From Candidatus Margulisiibacteriota bacterium (GTDB taxonomy: Bacteria; Margulisbacteria; Marinamargulisbacteria; DT-59): DNA of 16,639 nucleotides. The stretch is taken from the NCBI GenBank assembly GCA_013215865.1, contig JABSQL010000031.1, forward strand, positions 1 through 16,639, in the 5' to 3' direction. Below, piece by piece: positions 7,260 through 15,327 of this stretch; position 1 is the first letter of the stretch; each line of letters starts with the position of its first letter. A program made the translations under genes and the position numbers. The notes under the pieces were generated by a model. That model was not told the DNA's origin. It saw nothing but the letters and a program-made list of their open reading frames with translations, and did not search any database.

Positions 7260-8068
7260 AAATTTGGAAAAATACAGAAACCTTAAGTGGATATGATGAA
7301 GGCCTGGTATTCACAGATACTAAAGAAGATGCGCATATTGCATTACTGGGAAGCAAATCCATAGAGCTAAATGAATTTCCAAAGTTGAAAGGTATTTTCA
7401 GAGCGGGTATCGGAAAAGACAATGTGCCTATCGCCGAGGCTGAAAAACGGCAAATTACCGTTCGCTTCCCCAGCACAGATACGGTCAACATCATTTTTGA
7501 AGAAACAGCTAATTTTACATGTAGCCTAATATTTAGAATGTTATACCAAAATACAGGAACTATTCAGCCTTGGAAGAAAATTGATCGTTCCCCACTGCAA
7601 CACCAAACATTATTGATCATTGGAAAAGGTAATATTGGTAAACGAGTGGCTCAAAAAATGAGTCTTTTCATAAATGTCATCACGTATGATATTCTCGAAA
7701 ATTCTCCAGCGGATCTTTTATCTTTAATCCCAAAAGCGGATTGTATTTCATTACATATTCCGAATTCTCCTGAAAACATTCATTTTATGGATTCAGAAAA
7801 ACTTACCCTTATGAAAAAGGGCGCGACTCTCATCAACACAGCAAGAGGCTCTATTGTGAGCGAAGAGGCTCTTTTTAAAGCCATAGAATCCCATCATATT
7901 AAAGCCGCTTTTGATGTCTTCTGGAAAGAGCCTTATACTGGAAATCTTGCACAATTCCATCCTGATAGGTTCTATATGACCCCGCATGTCGCAAGTACTT
8001 GTCGAGACTTTTTATTGGGATGTCGCCAAGACATAGATAAAATGATAGGAGATCTACATAATGATTAA
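7256..8068 (+). CDS. D-isomer-specific 2-hydroxyacid dehydrogenase (short)
   Basis: The 270-residue protein has the NAD-binding GKGNIG (123-128) and the catalytic triad of the family: Arg197 in NTARGS, Glu225 in FWKEP and His244 in MTPHVAS. A GIGKDNV element (51-57) corresponds to the conserved G.G.DN of the substrate domain. The family interconverts 2-keto and D-2-hydroxy acids. It is about 40-60 residues shorter than typical members (310-330), the loss lying mostly in the N-terminal catalytic domain before residue 50. The start is an ATGA overlap with the cyclase gene, with only a weak, distant GTGAGG upstream, so translational coupling is likely. In this operon it could act on a ulosonic or cyclitol carboxylic acid, but this is inference. 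Confidence 0.82.
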   Translation: MKIWKNTETLSGYDEGLVFTDTKEDAHIALLGSKSIELNEFPKLKGIFRAGIGKDNVPIAEAEKRQITVRFPSTDTVNIIFEETANFTCSLIFRMLYQNTGTIQPWKKIDRSPLQHQTLLIIGKGNIGKRVAQKMSLFINVITYDILENSPADLLSLIPKADCISLHIPNSPENIHFMDSEKLTLMKKGATLINTARGSIVSEEALFKAIESHHIKAAFDVFWKEPYTGNLAQFHPDRFYMTPHVASTCRDFLLGCRQDIDKMIGDLHND

Positions 8069-9107
8069 TATTGGGATCATTGGGTTTGGTAAAATGGGAC
8101 AAATACGTGCAAAGGCAATTCAAGAATCCGCACTGGGCAAGGTTATTTCTATTTTTGACCCTGAACCCATTGATACCTGTTTTCACCAGGCACAATCTAC
8201 GGAAGAAATCATAAACAATCCACATATTCATGCTGTTTTTATTTGCACGCCTAACTTTTTGAATAAACCTCTGACTATTAATTGTTTGGATAAAGGGAAA
8301 CATGTATTCTGTGAAAAACCACCTGCTTTTACGGCCAAAGATGTGGATGATATACGAAAATCTGAACAAGCATCTCAAAAGGTTTTAATGTATGGCTTTA
8401 ACCACCGCCATCACTGCAGCATACAAAAGATGAAATCTCTCATTGACAGTTCTGAATATGGAAAAGTGTTATGGATGAGAGGTCGTTATGGAAAGAGTGT
8501 GGATCAGGCATTTTATAACAATTGGCGATCTAAAAAAGAGTTGGCTGGCGGGGGAATATTAATTGATCAAGGAATTCATATGTTAGATCTTTTTCTCTAT
8601 TTAGGGGGCCAATTTGATAATGTCCATGCGACTGTTTCAAATTTATATTGGCATTTAGAAGTAGAAGATAATGTATTTGCCATATTAAAAAATAGTAAAA
8701 CCGGTATGGTCGCCTCTCTCCACTCAACCATGACACAGTGGCGCCATTTATTCTCGATCGAAATATTTCTGGAAAGAGGTTATATGGTATTAAATGGACT
8801 TAAAACATCCTCAAATACTTATGGAGATGAAACCCTTACTATTGCGAAAAGCCGATCGACCGCACCTGCAGCAACATGGGAAGATGAAAGAATGGAAACA
8901 TATCACTCTGATAAATCTTGGGCAAGAGAAATCAACGAATTTTTCAAGGCTATTGAAGAAAATCGTCCTGTTCATGTTGGTTCAAGTCAAGACGCCTTAA
9001 ATTTAATGACAGTTATTGACAAAATTTATGCCTCTTCTAATCCTGATGAGTTACCAAATTTGCAAAAGGTTGATACAATCCAAGCCAAAAAGGAACTGAC
9101 CTTGTAA
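8061..9107 (+). CDS. Gfo/Idh/MocA-family oxidoreductase
   Basis: This 348-residue protein starts with a Rossmann domain (IGIIGFGKMG, GxGxxG at 8-13), followed by VFICTPN (59-65) and the family hallmark EKP (85-87). The C-terminal substrate domain shows GGGILIDQGIHMLDL (163-177), where Asp169 and His173 match the conserved D-x3-H catalytic pair. Gfo/Idh/MocA enzymes oxidise or reduce sugar, inositol or UDP-sugar hydroxyls with NAD(P). Length and motifs are ordinary and intact. It overlaps the preceding gene by 8 bp and has an AGGAG nine bases before the ATG. It is the third dehydrogenase in the operon, implying several redox steps on the sugar or cyclitol. The precise substrate is not predictable. 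Confidence 0.87.
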   Translation: MINIGIIGFGKMGQIRAKAIQESALGKVISIFDPEPIDTCFHQAQSTEEIINNPHIHAVFICTPNFLNKPLTINCLDKGKHVFCEKPPAFTAKDVDDIRKSEQASQKVLMYGFNHRHHCSIQKMKSLIDSSEYGKVLWMRGRYGKSVDQAFYNNWRSKKELAGGGILIDQGIHMLDLFLYLGGQFDNVHATVSNLYWHLEVEDNVFAILKNSKTGMVASLHSTMTQWRHLFSIEIFLERGYMVLNGLKTSSNTYGDETLTIAKSRSTAPAATWEDERMETYHSDKSWAREINEFFKAIEENRPVHVGSSQDALNLMTVIDKIYASSNPDELPNLQKVDTIQAKKELTL

Positions 9108-9671
9108 ATGGACGATCACGTATTTATTTCATCATATTTGGATTTATATCAAAAGTCATTGTTTCAAACCAATGTCACTTCTCAGCTCATTTCATTTAAA
9201 AAGAAACTTATTGAAATTAAGGACTCGACAAATAAAATTATGTTCGCAGGTAATGGGGCAAGTGCATCCATCTCAAGCCATTGTGCAGTAGATTTCACTA
9301 AACAGGGGGGCGTGAGGGCTATCAATTTTAATGAGGCTGGGTTAATTACATGCTTTGCAAATGATTATGGTTATGAAGATTGGGTAGCACGTGCCATTGG
9401 TTTTTATGGAAATGAAGGGGATATCGTCGTACTAATTAGTTCTAGTGGAAAATCGCCTAATGTTGTGAGTGCTGCTAAATTTGCAAAAGAAAAAGGTTAC
9501 TATGTGGTAACATTCACAGGATTCTTACCAGATAATCCTTTAAAATCGTTGGGAGACCTCAATTTTTGGGTGGATAGTTCTGCCTATAATATTATTGAAA
9601 ATACCCATCAAATTTGGCTGCTAACTGTGTGTGACTTACTGATAGGAAAAGCTGAATACAAGGTCGTGTAG
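9108..9671 (+). CDS. SIS-domain phosphosugar isomerase (GmhA-like)
   Basis: This 187-residue single SIS domain has the phosphate-binding elements AGNGASASISSH (47-58) and SSSGKSPNV (111-119). It ends with a helix containing IIENTHQIW, like the active-site His region of GmhA. Size and motifs fit the sedoheptulose-7-phosphate isomerase group, which converts the ketose phosphate to D-glycero-D-manno-heptose 7-phosphate. One position is unusual: by my hand alignment Asp62 stands where GmhA has its catalytic glutamate, so the substrate or efficiency may differ. DiaA-like proteins share this fold but would not be expected here. The ATG follows the previous stop directly, with AAGGAA 12 bases upstream. 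An aldose/ketose phosphate isomerisation feeding the NeuB or cyclase step is the natural inference. Confidence 0.8.
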   Translation: MDDHVFISSYLDLYQKSLFQTNVTSQLISFKKKLIEIKDSTNKIMFAGNGASASISSHCAVDFTKQGGVRAINFNEAGLITCFANDYGYEDWVARAIGFYGNEGDIVVLISSSGKSPNVVSAAKFAKEKGYYVVTFTGFLPDNPLKSLGDLNFWVDSSAYNIIENTHQIWLLTVCDLLIGKAEYKVV

Positions 9672-9685
9672 AAAAGGAGAAACTG

Positions 9686-10855
9686 TTGAAAACTATCGCT
9701 ATGATTCCAGCTCGAATGGGAAGCAAACGAGTAAAAAATAAAAACTTAAGACTAATAAACGGAAAACCATTGATTGCATACATTATAGAATCGGCCACTA
9801 ATGCAAATATATTTGACGATATTTACATTAATTCGGAATCAGAAATTTTCAAATCTATAGCGGAACATTATAATGTAAAGTTTTATCATCGACCTCAATC
9901 TCTTGCGTCAGATTCAGCAACAAATGATGATTTCACACTTGATTTCATTAATCACATAGATACTGATATTCTCATACAACTCCTCCCTACATCCCCATTT
10001 ATTACTTCCAAAGATATTCAACAATTTACAAGAAACATGGCAGAAGAAAAACATGAAACATTTATCTCCGTCAGAAACGACCAGATTGAATGCATCTACA
10101 ATAATCAGGCAATAAACTTTGATCAAAAAAAGAAGACGCCGCCTTCTCAAGACCTTAAACCCGTTCAACCCTATGCTTGTGGGCTAATGGGGTGGGAAGT
10201 CAATCGTTTCCGTCAAAATATTGACACCTTTGGCGCGGCTTATCATGGTGGAGATGGAACCATTGGATACTATGTATTGGATGGGTTTTCAACAGTGGAT
10301 ATTGACCGTGAAACGGACTTTCAACTTGCTGAAGCCGTTGCTCTTGCCTTGGAAATGCCACCTAAAAGTCCGGAATACTACACTCCTTGTCAAATACAGG
10401 AAATTGCAGATTCCGACCGAGAACGAATACTAACTGAAGATGGCGTTGCTCATAATACCATGCTGGACTATAACAAAGAGCGTGTATCTTTATCAGCAAT
10501 TATTAACAAAAAAGGGGATCTAGCAAGTTGGTCACACACTATTGTTAACTCACCCTCAAATAGTGCCACTCTTATTGCACAATTACCTGGTGAAGGGAAC
10601 CGGCTGCATTATCATCCAGATTGGGATGAGTGGTGGTATATTGTTAAAGGTGACTGGGAATGGACAATTGAGGGAAAGGTCAAGAAAGTGACAGAAGGTG
10701 ACCTTGTTTTCATTGAAAGGAATCGTCAACATAAAATAACTGCAATTGGAGAAAAAATGGCCATACGTTTAGCTGTTAGCCGAAATGATGTTGATCATGT
10801 ATATGATACGAACTCTTATTCTCACCGAAGGGAACATACTGTTGCTAATAATTAA
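9686..10855 (+). CDS. CMP-sugar (acylneuraminate-type) cytidylyltransferase fused to a cupin domain
   Basis: The protein of 389 residues has two domains. Residues 1-225 are an acylneuraminate-type cytidylyltransferase: the CTP-binding IPARMGSKRVKNKN (7-20), LLPTSPF (99-105) and the metal/substrate segment DIDRETDFQLAE (205-216) are intact. Residues about 265-365 form a cupin: HYHPDWDEWWYIVKGDWEW supplies His308, His310 and Glu315, and His349 in RQHKI completes a metal-binding set. The first domain would activate a 3-deoxy-ulosonic acid with CTP. The cupin could be an epimerase, isomerase or binding domain acting on the same or next intermediate. The start is TTG with AGGAG (9675-9679) six bases upstream; this gives the family-typical N-terminus, while the next in-frame ATG (9701) would trim the first strand. 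Confidence 0.85.
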   Translation: MKTIAMIPARMGSKRVKNKNLRLINGKPLIAYIIESATNANIFDDIYINSESEIFKSIAEHYNVKFYHRPQSLASDSATNDDFTLDFINHIDTDILIQLLPTSPFITSKDIQQFTRNMAEEKHETFISVRNDQIECIYNNQAINFDQKKKTPPSQDLKPVQPYACGLMGWEVNRFRQNIDTFGAAYHGGDGTIGYYVLDGFSTVDIDRETDFQLAEAVALALEMPPKSPEYYTPCQIQEIADSDRERILTEDGVAHNTMLDYNKERVSLSAIINKKGDLASWSHTIVNSPSNSATLIAQLPGEGNRLHYHPDWDEWWYIVKGDWEWTIEGKVKKVTEGDLVFIERNRQHKITAIGEKMAIRLAVSRNDVDHVYDTNSYSHRREHTVANN

Positions 10856-10864
10856 GATAATATC

Positions 10865-12112
10865 ATGAGTAAAAGCTCAGTTTTTGGCATAAAAATTGAT
10901 TTTGAAAAAAGCAACAGTTCATATGTATATGATAAAATCACTCAGGAATCATACCTTGACTTTTTTGGACAGTATTCGACATTGGCAATTGGATATAACC
11001 ACCCTATTTTTTCAACACTCGAATTTCAAGAAGATATAAGGCGTGTATCGTCTATCAAGGTAGCCAACTGTGAAATGCTTTCTGACGAAGCTGAACGATT
11101 TGATCATCAATTCCGCCAATACACATCGAAAGGTATTTTCACCCATTACCATTACACATGCACAGGTGCATTGGCTATAGAATCCGCTCTTAAAACGGCC
11201 ATTGACTACACCCAGATTCAGCAACCTCGATTTATTAATTTCAAGGGCAGTTTTCATGGCATTAATAGCTATGGCGGCATTGTAACAGACCGTTTCTTTC
11301 CAGTGAGTCAACGCTTAGAAGGCCTACCTGGAAAATTTTGGGAACCCTTCCCCAACCCCATCATAGAATATAAAAATAACCAATCCATAATCAGAGAGGA
11401 AAAGGTCCAGCAAGTACTTAATGACATCACTACCCTAATCAAGAATGATCGTCACATAGCTGCTATATTGGTTGAGCCGATTCAGTGTACGTTTGGGGAT
11501 AGGTATTTTCCAAATTCTTTCTTCATAGGAATCCGACGTATTGCAGATGAGTATAATATTCCACTTATTTTTGATGAAATCCAAATTGGCTTTGGAGGAT
11601 CTGGTAAGACATGGTATTTCGAACACTTACCTATTGAGCCTGACATTGTCGCTTTTGGCAAAAAAACTCAGCTATCAGGAATCATGGTGAAGAAAAAGTT
11701 TGCACGGATTTTTGAAACCCCTATTCGTCTTGAAGTCACTTGGGATGCTGATATTATTGACATGATTCGATGCATGTACATTATGAAAGCATATCAACAA
11801 AACTGTGTACTTGAAAATGTGGTTGCGATGGGCAAACGGCTCTACAACGGACTTAAATCAATTCCAAACATCCAAAATATACGACAATGTGGACTTCTGG
11901 TGGGATTTGATTTTGAAACCACTGAACAGCGAAATCAATTCATGAAAATAGTAAGAGAAAATCAGATGATCTGCAACCCAACTCGAGACAAAAGTATCCG
12001 ATTACGCCCTCACCTACTGGTAAATGCCTCTGAAATAGACCACGCCTTAAATATTATGCAAAAAGCAGCACAGACCATTGTAAAGAAACAATTAGCTCAT
12101 GACACCCTCTAA
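10865..12112 (+). CDS. Class III PLP aminotransferase, L-lysine 6-aminotransferase-like
   Basis: The 415-residue product follows the L-lysine 6-aminotransferase (LAT) subfamily of class III aminotransferases along its length. Matching elements are LDFFGQYSTLAIGYNHP (31-47), GALAIESALKTA (101-112), FKGSFHG (126-132), EPIQCTFGDRYF (204-215), FDEIQIGFGGSGK (236-248) and the PLP-lysine segment FGKKTQLSG (264-272), with Asp237 binding the pyridine nitrogen. LAT transfers the terminal epsilon-amino group of lysine to 2-oxoglutarate. In this operon a role aminating a terminal aldehyde or ring ketone of a sugar or cyclitol is plausible but inferred. The usual sugar aminotransferases of such loci are DegT/DnrJ/EryC1 proteins, which makes this one notable. 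It lies 9 bp after the previous gene, has no clear Shine-Dalgarno, and overlaps neuB by 14 bp. Confidence 0.85.
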   Translation: MSKSSVFGIKIDFEKSNSSYVYDKITQESYLDFFGQYSTLAIGYNHPIFSTLEFQEDIRRVSSIKVANCEMLSDEAERFDHQFRQYTSKGIFTHYHYTCTGALAIESALKTAIDYTQIQQPRFINFKGSFHGINSYGGIVTDRFFPVSQRLEGLPGKFWEPFPNPIIEYKNNQSIIREEKVQQVLNDITTLIKNDRHIAAILVEPIQCTFGDRYFPNSFFIGIRRIADEYNIPLIFDEIQIGFGGSGKTWYFEHLPIEPDIVAFGKKTQLSGIMVKKKFARIFETPIRLEVTWDADIIDMIRCMYIMKAYQQNCVLENVVAMGKRLYNGLKSIPNIQNIRQCGLLVGFDFETTEQRNQFMKIVRENQMICNPTRDKSIRLRPHLLVNASEIDHALNIMQKAAQTIVKKQLAHDTL

Positions 12113-13118
12113 AAAACAACACACAAACATCATTGCTGAAATTGGTAATACTCATGAAGGCTCAGTGGGACTTGCAAAGCAGTTTATCAAGTCTGCAGCT
12201 GAGTGTGGAGTAGACACTGTTAAATTTCAAACCCATATTTTTGAAGCCGAAAGTCTTCCCAATGCACCCAACCCACCTTATTTTACCGGCGAAAGTCGAA
12301 AAGAATATTTCGAACGTACGGCATTTAATCTTGGCCAGTACAAACAATTAAAAGAGTTTGCTGAAAAGGAATGTCATGTCAGATTCATATCATCCCCTTT
12401 TTCAATTGAAGCTGTTGATTTACTTGAAGATCTCGGTATTCAGGAATATAAAATTCCTTCTGGTGAGGTGACCAACCTGCCATTACTTAAAAGAATTTTA
12501 CGAACGAATAAACCTGTTCTGTTGTCATCTGGCATGAGTTCTTGGGATGAGCTTGATAGGGCCGTGGAGACTTTAAAATTAAATGGTTCCAGTGATCTCA
12601 CCATTCTTCAATGCACATCTGAGTACCCATGCCCTCCTGAAAATGCAGGGCTAAATATACTATCTGAGATGAAAAAAAGGTTTAATTTGCCTATCGGTTA
12701 TTCCGACCATACTCTTGGGACTGCCATTCCAGTCGCAGCGGTAGTTTTGGGAGCGACTGTTATCGAAAAACATTTCACTCTTTCAAAAAGAATGTATGGA
12801 AGTGATGCCATGAATGCAACTGAGCCTCATGAGTTTAAGAAACTTGTTAAAGCGATACGAGATATAGAAACATCTCTTCACTCCACAGTTAATAAAGACC
12901 AAAAGGCCAGTGAATTGACAATCATGAAGCAAACGTTTGAAAAATCTATTGTTTCAGCTTCTAACCTACCCAAAGGTCATAATATTCAAGATTCTGATCT
13001 CGCATTTAAAAAACCGGGGAGTGGAATCCCAGCTTACAGCTATCAGTCATTGATTGGAAAGGTGATCAACAAAAACATTCCCCAGAATCATATGTTTCAA
13101 CTATCAGACTTCACCTAA
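12099..13118 (+). CDS. neuB: NeuB-family sialic/nonulosonic acid synthase with SAF domain
   Basis: This 339-residue enzyme has the full NeuB layout. The TIM-barrel carries AEIGNTHEGS (13-22), KFQTH (42-46), KIPSGE (118-123), SSGM (143-146), QCTSEYP (171-177), GYSDHTLG (200-207) and EKHFTL (223-228). It ends in an antifreeze-like SAF domain from about residue 281 (EKSIVSASNLPKG... to LIGKVI). NeuB enzymes condense phosphoenolpyruvate with an N-acyl-mannosamine-type aldose to give a 3-deoxy-nonulosonic acid. The cytidylyltransferase two genes upstream is its natural partner. Nothing in the window makes the usual aldose acceptor: no NeuC-type epimerase, no LegB/PseB dehydratase. The true acceptor is therefore open. 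It overlaps the aminotransferase gene by 14 bp and has no clear Shine-Dalgarno, suggesting coupling. It is the last gene of the tight operon. Confidence 0.92.
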   Translation: MTPSKKQHTNIIAEIGNTHEGSVGLAKQFIKSAAECGVDTVKFQTHIFEAESLPNAPNPPYFTGESRKEYFERTAFNLGQYKQLKEFAEKECHVRFISSPFSIEAVDLLEDLGIQEYKIPSGEVTNLPLLKRILRTNKPVLLSSGMSSWDELDRAVETLKLNGSSDLTILQCTSEYPCPPENAGLNILSEMKKRFNLPIGYSDHTLGTAIPVAAVVLGATVIEKHFTLSKRMYGSDAMNATEPHEFKKLVKAIRDIETSLHSTVNKDQKASELTIMKQTFEKSIVSASNLPKGHNIQDSDLAFKKPGSGIPAYSYQSLIGKVINKNIPQNHMFQLSDFT

Positions 13119-13153
13119 TCTATGAATCTTAATTTACATATTGTGAAAGTAAA

Positions 13154-14467
13154 ATGACAAAATTTGCCTATGGGATTGTTTATTTGGTTTTTTCACTTAT
13201 CCTATTTTGTTGGGCAAGAAAAAGACGAAAGAATCTATTATATGCTTTCCCCATGGCATTTATGCTCATTATTATCCCTCTTGCTTTTGTCGACTATCTT
13301 GGTGGAGATGACATGAAATTGGGAGGAATCCCCATCTCTTTTTTTCCATTTTTTTCGTTTCTACTAGCAATATTTTTTAAACACAAAATTAAAATTAATA
13401 AATATTTTTTAACTCTTTTTCACTTTACTGCTATGATTTCGTTTTACATATTATTCACCTGGATTTTGAACACAAGCACTTTATTAAAAACAATTCCCTA
13501 TGTAGGAATGTTTTTAATGAATTTTATGTTCTTGTTTCTTGTTGCACACTTTGTTTCAAAACTTAAAAAAGACACCATCAATACTATGTTTCTGAAGTTA
13601 GTCCAAATCACACAGATTGGCGCCATCATAGGGATCGTAAAGTTTTTGACCGGATTATCGAGTAGCGCGAATTTTATACCCATGATGAATCGAAATGGAA
13701 CCGCTTTTTGGATGGTGCTTGCATCTATTATTCTCTGCTATGCACGGGAAAAATCAATGATATCAAAACAGAATTTCATAGTCACTAATATAGTATTTTT
13801 AGTCTGTATTATATTCATTGGAAGCCGAATGGGGATTATTGGTTATTTTATGGGCCAGTACTTTTATACTATTTTCTATAGCAACAAGAAAAGAAATACC
13901 ATATCAAAGAAAAGAACTGCATTCATTTTTAGCATCATTCTTGGCATATGTCTTTTATTTTCTCCTTTAGGTGGAACGGTTGTTTCTCGATTTTCGGACC
14001 TTGGGGTCTTATACAAAGCCATGAAAGCAAACGAGTCGAATCTATACCAATTGAGGAGTTACAAACGCATTGTATATTTACAACAAGGTCTTGAACTGAT
14101 TAAGGCCCACTTTTGGTTTGGTACTGGGCCTGGGTTGCACAATTACTTGAAGGGCAAAGAAAAGTTAAACTTGCCATTCAAAGGAAAATCCCATAATTTT
14201 TTCATCTCCTATTTTGCAGAATTAGGACTCATTGGATTTTCCTTGTTAATGTGTTTGATGTTACATTTGCATCATATTTTCAAGAAAAATGGTATACAAG
14301 AAGAAAGAAAGCTTTTTTTATCTATCTGGATGATTGTGATGATCATGTCACTATTTAATGAATATTTTTTTCAGGTTTATATTTGGATTATTTGGGGAAT
14401 AGGTTGCGGACTTTCGCTTAAGTACTATAAAGAAAAAGCATCTGCAAACAAGCTACAACCGGGTTAG
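13154..14467 (+). CDS. wzy: O-antigen polymerase/ligase-like membrane protein (Wzy/WaaL type)
   Basis: This 437-residue protein has about ten or more hydrophobic segments and one larger loop near residues 275-350. The loop and its flank hold the Wzy_C-type signature: NRNGTAFWMV (179-188), GSRMGIIG (223-230), a YKRIVYLQQGLELIKAH helix followed by GTGPG (323-327), and HNFFISYFAELGLIGF (347-362), the H-N-x(8)-E-x-G motif. Such proteins polymerise lipid-linked repeats in the periplasm (Wzy) or ligate glycan to lipid A core (WaaL). The two cannot be told apart from sequence alone. Location in a locus with wzx favours Wzy. The gene lies 35 bp after neuB with only a weak purine stretch before the ATG. 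Its TAG overlaps the stop of the convergent methyltransferase gene. Confidence 0.72.
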   Translation: MTKFAYGIVYLVFSLILFCWARKRRKNLLYAFPMAFMLIIIPLAFVDYLGGDDMKLGGIPISFFPFFSFLLAIFFKHKIKINKYFLTLFHFTAMISFYILFTWILNTSTLLKTIPYVGMFLMNFMFLFLVAHFVSKLKKDTINTMFLKLVQITQIGAIIGIVKFLTGLSSSANFIPMMNRNGTAFWMVLASIILCYAREKSMISKQNFIVTNIVFLVCIIFIGSRMGIIGYFMGQYFYTIFYSNKKRNTISKKRTAFIFSIILGICLLFSPLGGTVVSRFSDLGVLYKAMKANESNLYQLRSYKRIVYLQQGLELIKAHFWFGTGPGLHNYLKGKEKLNLPFKGKSHNFFISYFAELGLIGFSLLMCLMLHLHHIFKKNGIQEERKLFLSIWMIVMIMSLFNEYFFQVYIWIIWGIGCGLSLKYYKEKASANKLQPG

Positions 14468-15321
14468 TATTTTCTCTTTTTACAGACAATAATCAGGCCA
14501 GGCGACCATTTAACAGAGAATATTGAGCTTAGAATAGGAGATATTTTATAATACAGCCACTTTAGTTGTTGCTGGTAATGTCTACCAAACGGAACATGCT
14601 TACCTTTCTCCTGATAGAATATCTTATGTATTTCGAACCCTGCTTTTTCTAACAATATTTTTACCCCCTTATAACTAAAACTATGTTTACAATCTCCAAA
14701 AAAAGCATATGGAATCGGCTTATTGAAAAAAGTTAGAATATTAAGTATCGGCGTTCGATTCGTTATTCGTAAAATAAGAATTCCATCATGATGCAGTATT
14801 TTTTCAGTTGACACTAAAATATTAAGAGGATTTTCAAAACAATACAAACTATCGACAAACGAAATCACATCGAAAGATTTCTTTTTTGGCAAATCATCAA
14901 AGTACTTGAAAACGCTATACCCTCTTTCAGAGAGCCTATTCCTTAAGCTGTCTACAATTTCCAACCCTGTAACAGAAATATTTTTCTGCTTAAAATACTC
15001 CATCATATGCCCATAAGAACACCCTATGTCTAGGAGGCGAGACCTGTTAAAGGGAGTTCTGCTATACTTTTCTATTATCTTCAAAATAAAGGAATAGAAG
15101 TGCTTTCTACTGTTATAATAATGGGTCTCATTGTCTATATTGTTATACGAAACAACGTCAAAATGAGATTTAATGTCTGAGCTTTCATAATCACAATTTC
15201 GGTTATAGGTTCCACAATCAATGCATTTGGAAATGGGCGTGGCAACAAATCCTTTAGCCGTTTTCAATTGAATTTCAGACACGGGCTTAAGGCTATTCGC
15301 ATTACAAACTTGACAATACAT
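14464..15321 (-). CDS. Class I SAM-dependent methyltransferase with N-terminal zinc ribbon
   Basis: The 285-residue product has an N-terminal cysteine cluster (Cys3-x2-Cys6 and Cys33-x2-Cys36), typical of the putative zinc-binding domain of sugar C/O-methyltransferases. This is followed by a Methyltransf_23-type Rossmann core. Motif I is LLDIGCSYGHMM (96-107), with Glu121 at the end of beta-2 as the ribose-binding acid. A DVISFVDSLYCFENP stretch corresponds to motif II/III. It likely methylates a sugar or nucleotide-sugar in the glycan pathway; the acceptor is unknown. The gene runs against its neighbours: a 4-bp stop overlap with the Wzy-like gene on one side, a divergent promoter region on the other. 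No Shine-Dalgarno; a -10 box ends six bases from the ATG. Confidence 0.8.
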   Translation of the reverse strand: MYCQVCNANSLKPVSEIQLKTAKGFVATPISKCIDCGTYNRNCDYESSDIKSHFDVVSYNNIDNETHYYNSRKHFYSFILKIIEKYSRTPFNRSRLLDIGCSYGHMMEYFKQKNISVTGLEIVDSLRNRLSERGYSVFKYFDDLPKKKSFDVISFVDSLYCFENPLNILVSTEKILHHDGILILRITNRTPILNILTFFNKPIPYAFFGDCKHSFSYKGVKILLEKAGFEIHKIFYQEKGKHVPFGRHYQQQLKWLYYKISPILSSIFSVKWSPGLIIVCKKRKY

Positions 15322-15327
15322 GAGAAC

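Noticed and set aside
7899..8378. 159-codon minus-strand frame antisense to the 2-hydroxyacid and Gfo/Idh dehydrogenase genes
   Set aside because: Both plus-strand genes show intact catalytic motifs through this stretch. The antisense translation has no recognisable domain and is a shadow frame.
10853..10864. TAAGATAAT-like -10 box just before the class III aminotransferase ATG
   Set aside because: The match is weak, no -35 element lies at 16-18 bp, and the gene is only 9 bp from the upstream stop, so internal operon translation explains it better.
13139..13144. TATTGT as a -10 box for the Wzy-like gene
   Set aside because: No -35 hexamer occurs at a suitable distance and the region is simply AT-rich.
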